Shown here in pieces: positions 28,497 through 37,597 of a stretch of DNA of 64,000 nt. The position numbers and the translations under genes are program-made. The stretch comes from Arcobacter ellisii. GTDB taxonomy: Bacteria; Campylobacterota; Campylobacteria; Campylobacterales; Arcobacteraceae. Under the pieces are notes generated by a model. It did no database searches, was not told where the DNA came from, and saw only the letters and a program-made list of their open reading frames with translations. Location: assembly GCF_003544915.1 (NCBI RefSeq), contig NZ_CP032097.1, positions 434,001 to 498,000 of the forward strand. Reading direction: 5' to 3'. Numbering within the stretch: position 1 is the stretch's first letter; every line of letters starts with the position of its first letter.

Positions 28497-29099
28497 ATGA
28501 CTTACCCACAATTTTTTGACAAAATACCAACTATTATTTTAAAAGATGATTTAGCTTCGTTTTTAGGAGCATTTGAAGATGGAATTATTGAATTTTCATA
28601 TTTAGACCTTGTAAAAAGTGCAGGGCATTCTTGTCCTACTGTTTTAGGTGCATATCTAATAACAAGTGAAGGTTTAAAAGCTTTATTTGAAAATGAAATC
28701 CCAAAACGTGGTGAGATTATTGTTGAATTTAAAGAAAAACAAAATGATGGAGTTGCTGGAGTAATTGGAAATGTAATTATGAATATTACAGGTGCAACTA
28801 CAACAAATGGTTTTAAAGGAATAAACGGAAAATTTGATAGAAACTATTTGATGAAATTTGAACAAGATATAAATGGTGCAAATGTAAGATTTACAAGAGT
28901 TGATACTCAAAAATCAGTAGATGTTTTTTATAATCCAAATGAAATAAAACCACATGAAGATATGAATTTTTTAATGCAAAAGTGTATGCAAGGAAATGCA
29001 ACAAATGAAGAAAAAATAGAGTTTGGAAAACTTTGGCAAAAAAGAGTTGAAGATATTTCAAATAACGTAAATAGAGTTATAAAAGTAAATCTTTTATAA
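28497..29099 (+). CDS. FmdE-like protein
   Basis: 200-aa protein resembling the FmdE family, first named from the formylmethanofuran dehydrogenase operon of methanogens but widespread in bacteria without methanogenesis. The diagnostic segment is AGHSCPTVLGAYL (about 41-53) with conserved His and Cys, a likely metal-binding site; GDGVAG-like NDGVAGVIGNVI and TGATTTNGFKG follow. It lacks the C-terminal zinc-ribbon seen in some members. Cellular function is not known; in other bacteria relatives occur near molybdenum enzymes. It is convergent with the CBS-GGDEF gene with only two bases between stops. Confidence 0.55.
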   Translation: MTYPQFFDKIPTIILKDDLASFLGAFEDGIIEFSYLDLVKSAGHSCPTVLGAYLITSEGLKALFENEIPKRGEIIVEFKEKQNDGVAGVIGNVIMNITGATTTNGFKGINGKFDRNYLMKFEQDINGANVRFTRVDTQKSVDVFYNPNEIKPHEDMNFLMQKCMQGNATNEEKIEFGKLWQKRVEDISNNVNRVIKVNLL

Positions 29100-29101
29100 C
29101 T

Positions 29102-30439
29102 TTACTCTATCTCAACTCTATTTCTTCCTGCATTTTTAGCTTTATATAAAGCAGAATCTACTCTTTTAAATAGAGTGTCTTTATCTTCATTTCTTTGAAA
29201 TTGTGTAACACCAATTGAACAAGTTATATGTTTTACTTCATCAAATTTGTGTTTTTCTATAGTAACTCTTAATTTTTGAGCAACTAAAAAAGCTTGTTCT
29301 ACATTTGTTTGTGGAAGCATTAAAATAAACTCTTCTCCTCCCCAACGAGCAACAATATCTGTATCTCTTGAACAAATAGTTAATATTTTGCTAACTTCTT
29401 GAAGAATATTATCTCCAACTAAATGTCCATGAAAGTCATTTACATTTTTAAAATAATCAATATCTATAAGTAATAAAGATAAAAATTCCTCTTTATATCT
29501 ATTTGCTTTTGATATTTCATATTCTAAAAAAGTATTAAATTTTCTTCTATTATAAAGTTTTGTTAAAAAATCAAAAGAGGCTTTCTCCTCTAAAATTGAA
29601 GTTTTTGAAAGTAACTCTTCATTCATTTTAGAGATTTTATCTGCTTCCTCTTTGATAAAATCAATCCATTTATTATATATGATTCTTAAAAGCTCTTTTT
29701 GAGTTAGAATACCAATTATCTCTTCATCATCATTTGTAACAACAATTCTTTTGAAATGTTTATCTCTTATAAAATCAATTGCTTCTGAAATAGTTGCACT
29801 TTCATTTAAAGTATAAACAGGATTACTCATAAATAAATTTATAGGTTTATGTAAATTTGAATTTTTATGAATTAGATTTATAAAATCTTTTGTTGTAAAA
29901 ATTCCAATAGCTTTATGGTCATCATTTATTATAATAATAGAATCACTATTATTATCTTTCATCATTTTTATTGCTTGAATTGTTGAAGTATTTTCATAAG
30001 TTGTTGTTGCTTTGTATTGTAAAATCAAAGTTGCAATGGTCTGTTTTTTCATCAAAATTTTTGGGTCAATATTATTTATAATATCTGTATAAGATAATAT
30101 TCCAATTAACTCATCATTTTCAACAATAACCATATATTTATCAGTTGTTTCTACTTCATTTAAAACATTTAAGATGTTTAAATCTTTTTTTAGAATTTTT
30201 GCTTTTGTAAGTTTTAAATCTTTTAATAAAATCTCTTCATCAATATTATCTAGTTTATAATTGATTAAATCAGAAATAGTAAGTAAATAAAAATTTTTGT
30301 GATTAACAGGAGTGTTTTCAATAACAACAATATTTCTAAGATTTGAAGAAGCCATTCTTTTTATGGCTTCTTTTAAAGGTTTTGTTATCTCTATTGATAA
30401 AATAGATTTAACTGCAATTTCTTCAATTGTTGGCATCAT
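29102..30439 (-). CDS. Tandem-CBS diguanylate cyclase
   Basis: Soluble 445-aa c-di-GMP synthase. Residues 1-125 and about 140-260 form two CBS-pair (Bateman) modules that normally bind adenine nucleotides. A short helix (260-285) leads to a GGDEF domain. The active motif is GGEEF (367-371), and R358-x-x-D361 is spaced correctly for the inhibitory I-site, so it should be active and feedback-inhibited. No transmembrane segment or signal peptide. Control by ATP/AMP or similar ligands, coupling energy state to motility or attachment, is inference. It is 12 bases downstream of trpS on the same strand. Confidence 0.88.
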   Translation of the reverse strand: MMPTIEEIAVKSILSIEITKPLKEAIKRMASSNLRNIVVIENTPVNHKNFYLLTISDLINYKLDNIDEEILLKDLKLTKAKILKKDLNILNVLNEVETTDKYMVIVENDELIGILSYTDIINNIDPKILMKKQTIATLILQYKATTTYENTSTIQAIKMMKDNNSDSIIIINDDHKAIGIFTTKDFINLIHKNSNLHKPINLFMSNPVYTLNESATISEAIDFIRDKHFKRIVVTNDDEEIIGILTQKELLRIIYNKWIDFIKEEADKISKMNEELLSKTSILEEKASFDFLTKLYNRRKFNTFLEYEISKANRYKEEFLSLLLIDIDYFKNVNDFHGHLVGDNILQEVSKILTICSRDTDIVARWGGEEFILMLPQTNVEQAFLVAQKLRVTIEKHKFDEVKHITCSIGVTQFQRNEDKDTLFKRVDSALYKAKNAGRNRVEIE

Positions 30440-30451
30440 GAATTGCCTTTA

Positions 30452-31417
30452 TTAGATTAAACCAACTGCATCTCTAATAATTTCCATTTTAGCAGATGCA
30501 ATTTTTTTCGCTTTTGAAGCTCCATAAGCTAAAATCTCTCTAACTTCTTTTTTGTTGTTTAAATAATATTCTCTTTTTTCTTCATAAGGTTTGAAATACT
30601 CTTCAATTTTTTCTAAAAGAGTAAGTTTAAAATGCCCATAACCTTCACCTGGAGTTGCATATCTTTTTTGTAAATCTTTTAATTCATCTTCATTCATAAA
30701 TAGTTTACATAAAGAGTAAATATTACAATTTTCCCACTCTTTTGGTTCATCTAATTCTCTTGAGTCTGTTACTATTCCCATAACTTGTTTTTTTCTTTGT
30801 TTTGGTGTTGTAAACATATCAATTGTATTATTGTATGATTTAGACATTTTAGCTCCATCTGTTCCTGGAACTGTTGCTACTACTTCATCAACTTTTGACT
30901 CAGGTAAAACAAAAATTTCTTTCCCATAAGCGTGATTAAATGAAGTTGCAATATCTCTTGTCATTTCAACATGTTGAATTTGGTCTTTTCCAACAGGAAC
31001 AATATTTGAATCAAAAAGTAAAATATCAGCTGCCATCAAAACTGGATATGAAAATAGTCCATGATTTGCTTGAATACCTCTTGAAGTTTTATCTTTATAA
31101 GAGTGAGCTCTTTCTAATAGTCCCATTGAAGTATGATTTGATAGTATCCAATATAATTCAAGAACCTCTTTTACATCGTGTTGAACCCAAAAAGTTGATT
31201 TTTCTGGGTCCATTCCAAGTGCTAAAAAGTTAATCGCAGCTTCATAAGTATTATTTTCTAAAGCTGCTTTATCTTTTACTGATGTTAAAGCATGATATGA
31301 TGCTAAAAATGCGAAAAGTTCACCTTCATTTTGTGACTCTATCATCTTTTTTATCATACCAAAATAGTTTCCTATATGTATTGTTCCTGATGGTTGAATA
31401 CCTGATAAAATTCTCAA
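30452..31417 (-). CDS. trpS: Tryptophanyl-tRNA synthetase
   Basis: Class I aminoacyl-tRNA synthetase charging tRNA-Trp (321 aa, normal). The HIGN motif is at 14-17 (SGTIHIGNYFG) and KMSKS is at 190-194. DILLFDSNIVPVGKDQIQH is the tryptophan-pocket region (about 131-149). It is followed closely by the CBS-GGDEF gene and divergent from the CDF exporter. Confidence 0.97.
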   Translation of the reverse strand: MRILSGIQPSGTIHIGNYFGMIKKMIESQNEGELFAFLASYHALTSVKDKAALENNTYEAAINFLALGMDPEKSTFWVQHDVKEVLELYWILSNHTSMGLLERAHSYKDKTSRGIQANHGLFSYPVLMAADILLFDSNIVPVGKDQIQHVEMTRDIATSFNHAYGKEIFVLPESKVDEVVATVPGTDGAKMSKSYNNTIDMFTTPKQRKKQVMGIVTDSRELDEPKEWENCNIYSLCKLFMNEDELKDLQKRYATPGEGYGHFKLTLLEKIEEYFKPYEEKREYYLNNKKEVREILAYGASKAKKIASAKMEIIRDAVGLI

Positions 31418-31458
31418 ATCAAAATCCTTCTTTTTTTGGTCAGATTATATCGAAAGTT

Positions 31459-31477
31459 ACTAAAATTAATTTTTAGT
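31459..31477. promoter_or_regulatory. Palindrome in the trpS/CDF divergent promoter region
   Basis: ACTAAAA (31459-31465) and TTTTAGT (31471-31477) flank five bases. It lies between divergent trpS and the metal exporter and could be an operator for either gene. No regulator family can be assigned and A/T bias makes chance plausible. Confidence 0.25.
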
Positions 31478-31552
31478 AGTTGTTTATTTTGGGGAATAAA
31501 TATAGCATATTCGTTGTAAGATAAGAAAAAATTTTGAATTAATGGAAATAAA

Positions 31553-32560
31553 ATGGAAAATTGTAGATTTGGTCTGAATGACCATAAACCATATCTAGAA
31601 CAAAAACATCATCATCACCATCATGACCATGAAGAACATGAAGAACATGAACATCATCATGATGAATACCATTGTTCAAGTCATCATCATGATGAACATC
31701 ATGAACATGGACACTCTCATGACCATAGAGGAACAGATAAAAAAGTTTTAAAATGGGCTTTGAGTATTACTTTAGTTACGATGTTTTTAGAGTTTTTTTA
31801 TGGATTTATGTCAAATTCTTTAGCTCTAATTTCAGATGCAATTCATATGTTTACTCACTCATTTGCATTGATTATTTCATTAATTGCAATAATAATAGCA
31901 AGTAAAAAAGCACCAATAGCTAAAACCTTCGGTTTTTATAGAACAGAAGTGCTAGCAGCTTTTATAAATGGAATAACAATAGTTTTATCAATTATTTGGA
32001 TTTTATATGAAGCTGTGATGAGATTTTTAAATCCTCAAACAATAGATATAAAAACTGCAATGATAGTTGCAATTATTGGACTTATTGTAAATATTATCAC
32101 AGGTGTTATTTTGATGCAAGGTGATAAAAACAATATCAATTTAAAATCAGCTTTTGTTCATATGTTAAGTGATGCTTTATCTTCAGTTGCAATTATTATT
32201 GGTTATATAGTAATTCATTTTACATCTTGGTATTTTATAGATGTTATCTTAGCTGTAATTGTTGCAATTGTTATTGGGAAATGGGCAGTTGATATTTTGA
32301 AAAACTCAACAAATACTTTGCTTGAAAGTTCTCCTTTAGATATAACAATGGTTAAAGAGTTTATAGAAAAAAATGAAAAAGTAATAGAGTTACACGATAT
32401 TCATATTTGGGAAATTACACAAGATATGTATAATATGACTGCACATGTAAAAATAGACAAAAAAGATTTAGAGCATTACGAAGAGATTTTACATCAAATA
32501 AATCATGATTTAAAAGAGAAGTTTAAAATAGTTCATACAACTTTTCAGTTTGAGTGGTAA
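31553..32560 (+). CDS. Cation diffusion facilitator, zinc-exporter type, with His-rich N-terminus
   Basis: Inner-membrane Zn2+(or Cd2+/Co2+)/H+ antiporter of the CDF family (335 aa). Residues 1-58 contain 23 histidines plus Asp/Glu and Cys41, a likely metal-collecting tail. Six transmembrane helices follow. The metal site is built from SDAIHMFTHS (TM2) and HMLSDALSSV (TM5), the HxxxD pattern typical of zinc transporters. The C-terminal cytoplasmic domain (about 250-335) ends with HDIHIWEITQ and related beta-strands. The start is ATG after GGAAATAAA. The small Cys/His protein 67 bases downstream may be connected. Confidence 0.9.
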   Translation: MENCRFGLNDHKPYLEQKHHHHHHDHEEHEEHEHHHDEYHCSSHHHDEHHEHGHSHDHRGTDKKVLKWALSITLVTMFLEFFYGFMSNSLALISDAIHMFTHSFALIISLIAIIIASKKAPIAKTFGFYRTEVLAAFINGITIVLSIIWILYEAVMRFLNPQTIDIKTAMIVAIIGLIVNIITGVILMQGDKNNINLKSAFVHMLSDALSSVAIIIGYIVIHFTSWYFIDVILAVIVAIVIGKWAVDILKNSTNTLLESSPLDITMVKEFIEKNEKVIELHDIHIWEITQDMYNMTAHVKIDKKDLEHYEEILHQINHDLKEKFKIVHTTFQFEW

Positions 32561-32627
32561 ATAAAGGTAAAAGAAGTTTCTAATCTCTTTATGATAAAAT
32601 TGCAAAAATTTTATAAAGGATTAAAAT

Positions 32628-32834
32628 ATGGCAACAGTTATAGTTGAAAAAGCATGTGGTTGTTTTAGAAATTCAGATTTCGAACAAGAAACACATTTTG
32701 ATACAATTGAAGAAGCATTAGAAAAAGCAAATGAAATGTGTATAATTATGAATGAAGATTTCTGTCACAAACACAAATTTAGAAGTGAATATGTTGATGG
32801 AAATGTAATCATCAAAATGGAAATGAACGGATAA
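32628..32834 (+). CDS. Small conserved-looking Cys/His protein, 68 aa
   Basis: No family recognised. A 68-residue acidic protein starting at ATG after AAAGGAT. It has CGC at residues 10-12, C38, and C46-H47 with H49, a set that could form one metal site. The middle (residues 24-45) is a predicted amphipathic helix between short strands. It lies between a CDF metal exporter and serS, each with its own apparent promoter. A metal-handling role is inference from the residues and neighbour only; a housekeeping role is equally open. Confidence 0.6.
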   Translation: MATVIVEKACGCFRNSDFEQETHFDTIEEALEKANEMCIIMNEDFCHKHKFRSEYVDGNVIIKMEMNG

Positions 32835-32874
32835 ATTTAAAATATCATCTAATCTCTTTGTAGTTTTTTTTAGC

Positions 32875-32880
32875 TATAAT
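32875..32880 (+). promoter_or_regulatory. Candidate serS -10 element
   Basis: TATAAT in GCTATAATG, 30 bases before the serS start codon, with a T-rich stretch just upstream as in Campylobacterota promoters. CTCTTTGT (32854-32861) and ACAAAGAG (32897-32904) form an inverted repeat around it. Confidence 0.5.
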
Positions 32881-32909
32881 GCCCTCAAAAAATAACACAA
32901 AGAGCAAAG

Positions 32910-34148
32910 ATGATAGATATAAAATTACTACAAAAAGATTTTGAATATGTTGCAACAGCTTTAGAAAGAAAAGGTGTTGATAACGAACTTTTAAATGACC
33001 TTAAAAACTTAGCATCTGCTGCAAAACAAAAAAGACAAGAGATGGAAGATGTTACAGCTGAGCAAAATGTACTTTCAAAAGATTTTGGAAGATATAAAAA
33101 AGAGGGTTTAGATGTAGCTTCTTTACAAGAAAGTATTAACAATCTAAAAATCAAAAAACAAGAATTAGAAGAAAAAGTAAAAGATTTAGAAGAACAATTA
33201 ACTTCAATTATTTTAGGTGTTCCAAATATTCCAGATGAGAATGTTCCAGTTGGTGCAGATGAAAATGAGAATGTGATTTTAGAAGTAATTGGTGAAAAAC
33301 CAACTTTTAATTTTGAACCAAAAGAACATTGGGATTTAAACAATGGTTGGTTAGATTTTGAAAGAGGTGTTAAGTTAGCAAAATCTAGATTTAGTGCAAT
33401 TAGAGGTGAAGGTGCTAGGTTAGAGAGAGCTTTAATCAACTATATGCTTGATTTTAACCGTGAGAGAGGATTTCATGAGTGGTATGTTCCATTTATGGCA
33501 AATTCAAATACTCTTCAAGGAACTGGGCAACTTCCAAAATTTGCGGATGATTTATTTAAAATTGAAGGTGAAGATTTATATTTAATCCCAACTGCTGAGG
33601 TTAGTTTAACAAACCTTTATAATGATGAAATTATTGATGTTAGTGAATTACCATTATTACTTACATCTTATACTCCTTGTTTTAGAAAAGAAGCAGGAAG
33701 TGCAGGAAGAGATACAAGAGGATTAATTAGACAACATCAATTTGATAAAGTTGAAATGGTTGCAATCACAACTCAAGAACAATCAGATGAAATTTTTCAA
33801 AAAATGGTAAATTGCGCAAGTGATTTATTAACTTCTTTAGGACTTGCTCATCAAAAAGTACAATTATGTACGGGAGATTTAGGATTTAGTGCAGCTGTAA
33901 CTATAGACTTAGAAGTTTGGTTACCTGGACAAAATAAATATAGAGAAATTTCATCTATTTCAAATACAAGAGATTTCCAAGCAAGAAGGGCAAAAATTAG
34001 ATATAAAGAAGATAAGAAAAATATCTTAGCTCATACTTTAAATGGTTCAAGTTTAGCTGTTGGAAGAACTTTAGTTGCAATTATGGAAAATTATCAAAAC
34101 GAAGATGGAAGCGTTAGAATTCCAGAGGTATTAAAAAAATATATATAA
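32910..34148 (+). CDS. serS: Seryl-tRNA synthetase
   Basis: Class II aminoacyl-tRNA synthetase for tRNA-Ser (412 aa). The N-terminal arm (about 30-105) is a long antiparallel coiled coil that contacts the tRNA extra arm. Motif 2 is [20 protein letters not shown] (about 256-275) and motif 3 is [17 protein letters not shown] (about 378-394). It is followed by a strong terminator. Confidence 0.97.
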   Translation: MIDIKLLQKDFEYVATALERKGVDNELLNDLKNLASAAKQKRQEMEDVTAEQNVLSKDFGRYKKEGLDVASLQESINNLKIKKQELEEKVKDLEEQLTSIILGVPNIPDENVPVGADENENVILEVIGEKPTFNFEPKEHWDLNNGWLDFERGVKLAKSRFSAIRGEGARLERALINYMLDFNRERGFHEWYVPFMANSNTLQGTGQLPKFADDLFKIEGEDLYLIPTAEVSLTNLYNDEIIDVSELPLLLTSYTPCFRKEAGSAGRDTRGLIRQHQFDKVEMVAITTQEQSDEIFQKMVNCASDLLTSLGLAHQKVQLCTGDLGFSAAVTIDLEVWLPGQNKYREISSISNTRDFQARRAKIRYKEDKKNILAHTLNGSSLAVGRTLVAIMENYQNEDGSVRIPEVLKKYI

Positions 34149-34169
34149 ATATATAAAATTAGAGAAATA

Positions 34170-34205
34170 AAAAAAGGGAAGTTGGTTAGACTTCCCTTTT
34201 TTTTT
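34170..34205. terminator. Bidirectional rho-independent terminator after serS
   Basis: GGGAAGT (34176-34182) and ACTTCCC (34190-34196) with loop TGGTTAG, flanked by an A-run on one side and a T-run on the other. The stem extends through the A/T tracts. It works for serS on the plus strand and equally for any transcript arriving leftward from the 34206-34473 gap. Confidence 0.9.
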
Positions 34206-34381
34206 AAGTTTTATTAAAAAAGTGTAAATTAAATACAAAATAAAACTTAAATTACTTAAACAGAACGACTTTTAATTGGTTAAACCAAATTTAAAATAAA
34301 GAAGTTTCATCCTAAAAAATAGTCACAATTGCTACAATTTTTTAACTAAGGAGAGATAAGTATAGATAAAACCTCTTAATT
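34170..34381 (-). ncRNA. Candidate small RNA (speculative)
   Basis: A minus-strand extended -10 TGTATAAT at 34388-34395 predicts a start near 34381. The first strong terminator leftward is the bidirectional one at 34170-34205, giving a transcript of about 210 bases containing at least two inverted repeats. The only frame with a start and stop of note encodes 12 codons. It rests on one hexamer and one terminator. Confidence 0.25.
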
Positions 34382-34473
34382 TATGAAATTATACACCCTC
34401 TAAACTTAAAGAATGCTATTTTAATGCTACGTTTATAAAAAAAATCTTAATTTTTTTTACTAAATTTATAAAT
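34206..34473. other. Gene-free 268-bp gap between serS terminator and nrfI
   Basis: No ORF of credible length. It holds an inverted repeat AAGTTTTATT / AATAAAACTT (34206-34215, 34239-34248), an odd palindrome TTGGTTAAACCAA near 34280, a tandem AATGCTA near 34415, and a minus-strand extended -10, TGTATAAT (34388-34395). A Shine-Dalgarno-like AAGGAGAG near 34348 has no start codon behind it. No tRNA-like fold was seen. Confidence 0.5.
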
Positions 34474-37400
34474 TTATATAACTTTCCTGTTTTTAAAAGA
34501 AAAAATTATCACAAAAACAAGAACAATTAAAGAGACATATACAAAATTTGGTATTTGTATTGGATCACCTGCAGCGTAAGAGTGTTTTCCACTTAAAAAA
34601 TAGTTTACTCCAAAATAGGTCATAATTATAGAAAAATAACTTATCACAGATAATAGACTTAATAAATAGTCATTTAAAATACCTTTTATATATTTTAGAT
34701 GAATTATAACTGCATAAATAATGATTGAAATTAGTGTCCAAGTCTCTTTTGGATCCCAACCCCAATATCTTCCCCAAGACTCATTTGCCCAAATTCCACC
34801 TAAAAAATTTCCAATTACAAGAAAAACTAAACCTATTAAAATAGCCATTTCATTGATTCTATTTGACTCTTTTATACTAAGAACAATTCTAAAAAATCTA
34901 TCATTTTCATTTTTTGGGTTTAAAAATATAAATAAACATAAACAGATAAATCCAAGTAAACAACTAAGTGCTAAAAATCCATAACTTGCAGTAATTACAC
35001 TTACATGAATTGTAAGCCAATATGATTTTAAAACAGGTGCTAAAGTTGTGATTTGTGGCTCCATCCAACTTAAATGGGCAACAAAAAGTGTAATTCCACT
35101 TAAAATTGAAGTAGCTGCAAGTGCTAAGTGTGATTGTTTTGAAAAATATATTCCAGAAAGAACTATTGCCCAAGCAATATAAATCATAGATTCATATCCA
35201 TTTGACCAAGGAGCATGACCTGAAATATACCATCTTAAAGCTAACCCAACTGTATGAAAAATGAAACCAATAATCAATAAGTAAAAAGTTATTTTAGTGA
35301 TTTTTTCTATTTTAATATTTGGATTAAAAATATTTACAAATACTAAAATAATCAACACAAATCCTAAAATCAAATAAAAGGGAGTTAATCTTTCAAAAAT
35401 ATTAAATTTGTTAAATAAAAGTTCAACTTTTGTTTTTAGCTCATTTGGTAAAATATTTGAAGCAAGCTCTTTTTGATAAGTTTTTATATCAAATAAAAAC
35501 TCATCAGCCTTTTCCCAATTATTAGTTTTTGTTGCTTCTAAAAGTGAAAAGTAGTAGTTTTTTACTAATTTATTAATAACATCTGCTTGTTCATTTTCTA
35601 TTTGCATAGCTTCATTTATATTTAGCCATTTGTTGTTTATATCATCTTTTAAAGGGAAAACTTTGAAAAAATCACCTATAAATAAAGAGTACGAGATATT
35701 TAACATTTCATCAATTTTTATCAACTCTTTATCAAAATTATCCCTTGTAGAACTTGGTTTATTATTTGCTATTTCTAAAGCATTTTCAAGTTTATAAGAA
35801 CCATATTTTTCAAAAATATCATTAAATGCAAAATATGAAGTTTCTTTATCTATTCCTAATAATTTTTTTATATTTTCATCTTTAACTTTATAAATAGGAA
35901 TTGTTTTCCAAATTTCTGGATATAACATCATACTTATAAAAAATTGGTTTGCATCTAGGTTTTTTATCTCATTTTTTTTTGAAATTTTGTTTGTTATTTC
36001 AATAGCAAGTGAATTAAGTGGTTTTAATCTTCCTTGGTAATCTTGGATTATCAAACTTCCTAATTTTTCACTATGTGTTTTATCTATATTAAAAACAAAA
36101 TCATTTGAATTAGCATTTTGTGGTGTAAAAATAAGAAAAGAGAGTAAAAATAGATAACTTACACCTTTTTTTAAATAGTAGCTTTTTTTGATATCTTCCA
36201 AACTATATTTTTTAGAACTAAGTTTTTTAAATCTACTATTTTTTATAAAAAAAGTTAAAAAAAGGCCAACAAAAAGTAAAAAATATCCAATATAAGTTGG
36301 GATTTTTCCAGGGTCTTTATTTACTGATAAAATTGTTGCACTCTCGTCCATTTTATATGAAGATTGAAAAAATCTATAACCTTTATAATCCAAAACATTG
36401 TTCATAAAAATTTTATATTCAAAAGAGTGATTCTCTTGTTTATCATAAACTTTTATATCACTTGAAAATTCTGATGGAGAGTTTGAACCAGGATACCTTT
36501 TTAGTATAAAATCATTTAATAAAATTGAAAAGGGTAAAACAAACTCTTTACTTCCCCATTGTAACTCTATATTTTTATTTTCAATAGTCAATTTTTTTAT
36601 AATTCCTTTGTTTTGTCCACCTTTGCCATAAAGTGGAATTTTTGTAGTTTTATTATCATAAATCAAATCAACAACAACTGCATTTAAACGCTCTTCTTTT
36701 GGAATTTCATTTAAGTTTTCACTTACAATTTTTAATTCTGCTTTTAAAAATGCATCTAAAATTTTAAATTGAGTTTGACCTATTTTGTAAATTTTATTTA
36801 ATTCTATTTTTGTTTTTGTATTTGGTTTTAAAACTAATTCTTTTTGTAAATCATTTGAATAAATTGTTAACTCTATATTTGAACTAACAAAAAACTCTTT
36901 TTCATTAGTTGTGAAATTTACTGTTGGTTTATTTGTATTTATATTTTTATTTAATGTAAAAGTTAAAAAATCTCTATTAATTTCTTGTTTATCTTCTAAA
37001 TTTATATTTGTTGTTCCCATCATTTCAGAAATTAAAATATCCATTAAGGTTTTTCCATTTTCACTTGGAACAACTTTTTCTTTAGCATTTTGAACAAAAG
37101 TATCAAATTTTACGATTAGTGGTTTATTATTGATTTTTGTTTCATATTTAAAATCTGTTTGATTAAGTGGAGTCATTAAAACTTTTTTATCAAAAGTTTC
37201 ATTTTCTATTTTGATTTGAATATATTCATCAGTTGAATATATCCTATTTTCCATACTTCCTTCAGGAATAGTCATAATTGCTTCATAACCTAAATATCTA
37301 GTAAGTGCTGAACCTACAAAAATAAAAACTAAAGAGATATGAATCATAAATATAAAAAACTTCTCTTTTTTATACATCTTAAACCAAATAATGTTAAATA

Positions 37401-37584
37401 TAACTCCGATTGTTAAAATTAACATTATCAATTCAAACCAAGTTTGCCCATAAATAAATGATTTTGAACCAAGTGGTCCAAAATCATTTTCGATAAATGT
37501 AGCAACTGCACAAGATAAAGCTAAAAATATCATAAAGACACTCATAACTTCCAGTGAGAAAACATTTTTTAAAATTTTGTTCAT
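34474..37584 (-). CDS. nrfI: NrfI, fused CcsBA-type cytochrome c haem lyase
   Basis: A 1036-aa fused cytochrome c biogenesis protein (system II). The N-terminal ResB/CcsB part has helices near residues 10-80 and 435-485 enclosing a large periplasmic domain. The C-terminal CcsA part carries the tryptophan-rich haem-handling motif with WGWDPKE at about 941-947, and His residues in flanking helices. It transfers haem to apocytochromes outside the membrane. Position directly after nrfA, with 13 bases between, matches Wolinella NrfI, the lyase needed for the unusual CxxCK haem of NrfA. A housekeeping CcsBA may exist elsewhere, or this copy may serve all c-type cytochromes; the window cannot decide. 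Confidence 0.9.
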   Translation of the reverse strand: MNKILKNVFSLEVMSVFMIFLALSCAVATFIENDFGPLGSKSFIYGQTWFELIMLILTIGVIFNIIWFKMYKKEKFFIFMIHISLVFIFVGSALTRYLGYEAIMTIPEGSMENRIYSTDEYIQIKIENETFDKKVLMTPLNQTDFKYETKINNKPLIVKFDTFVQNAKEKVVPSENGKTLMDILISEMMGTTNINLEDKQEINRDFLTFTLNKNINTNKPTVNFTTNEKEFFVSSNIELTIYSNDLQKELVLKPNTKTKIELNKIYKIGQTQFKILDAFLKAELKIVSENLNEIPKEERLNAVVVDLIYDNKTTKIPLYGKGGQNKGIIKKLTIENKNIELQWGSKEFVLPFSILLNDFILKRYPGSNSPSEFSSDIKVYDKQENHSFEYKIFMNNVLDYKGYRFFQSSYKMDESATILSVNKDPGKIPTYIGYFLLFVGLFLTFFIKNSRFKKLSSKKYSLEDIKKSYYLKKGVSYLFLLSFLIFTPQNANSNDFVFNIDKTHSEKLGSLIIQDYQGRLKPLNSLAIEITNKISKKNEIKNLDANQFFISMMLYPEIWKTIPIYKVKDENIKKLLGIDKETSYFAFNDIFEKYGSYKLENALEIANNKPSSTRDNFDKELIKIDEMLNISYSLFIGDFFKVFPLKDDINNKWLNINEAMQIENEQADVINKLVKNYYFSLLEATKTNNWEKADEFLFDIKTYQKELASNILPNELKTKVELLFNKFNIFERLTPFYLILGFVLIILVFVNIFNPNIKIEKITKITFYLLIIGFIFHTVGLALRWYISGHAPWSNGYESMIYIAWAIVLSGIYFSKQSHLALAATSILSGITLFVAHLSWMEPQITTLAPVLKSYWLTIHVSVITASYGFLALSCLLGFICLCLFIFLNPKNENDRFFRIVLSIKESNRINEMAILIGLVFLVIGNFLGGIWANESWGRYWGWDPKETWTLISIIIYAVIIHLKYIKGILNDYLLSLLSVISYFSIIMTYFGVNYFLSGKHSYAAGDPIQIPNFVYVSLIVLVFVIIFSFKNRKVI

Positions 37585-37597
37585 ATCTTTTCTTTAT

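Noticed and set aside
31600-31730. Short tandem repeats of CAT/GAT/GAA that look like a microsatellite or a CRISPR-like array
   Set aside because: They are in-frame codons of the His-rich tail of the CDF exporter; there are no regular spacers or conserved repeat units.
32579-32859. TCTAATCTCTTT repeated before the 68-aa gene and before serS
   Set aside because: Distances to the candidate -10 elements differ (0 and 15 bases), so a shared regulatory role is not supported.
32885-33439. 184-aa minus-strand ORF opposite serS
   Set aside because: It is a mirror frame of serS, rich in Ser/Phe/Leu as expected for an antisense shadow, with no ribosome site.
34340-34403. AAGGAGAG Shine-Dalgarno-like site suggesting a small gene on the plus strand
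   Set aside because: No ATG, GTG or TTG at usable distance; the next ATG gives only six codons.
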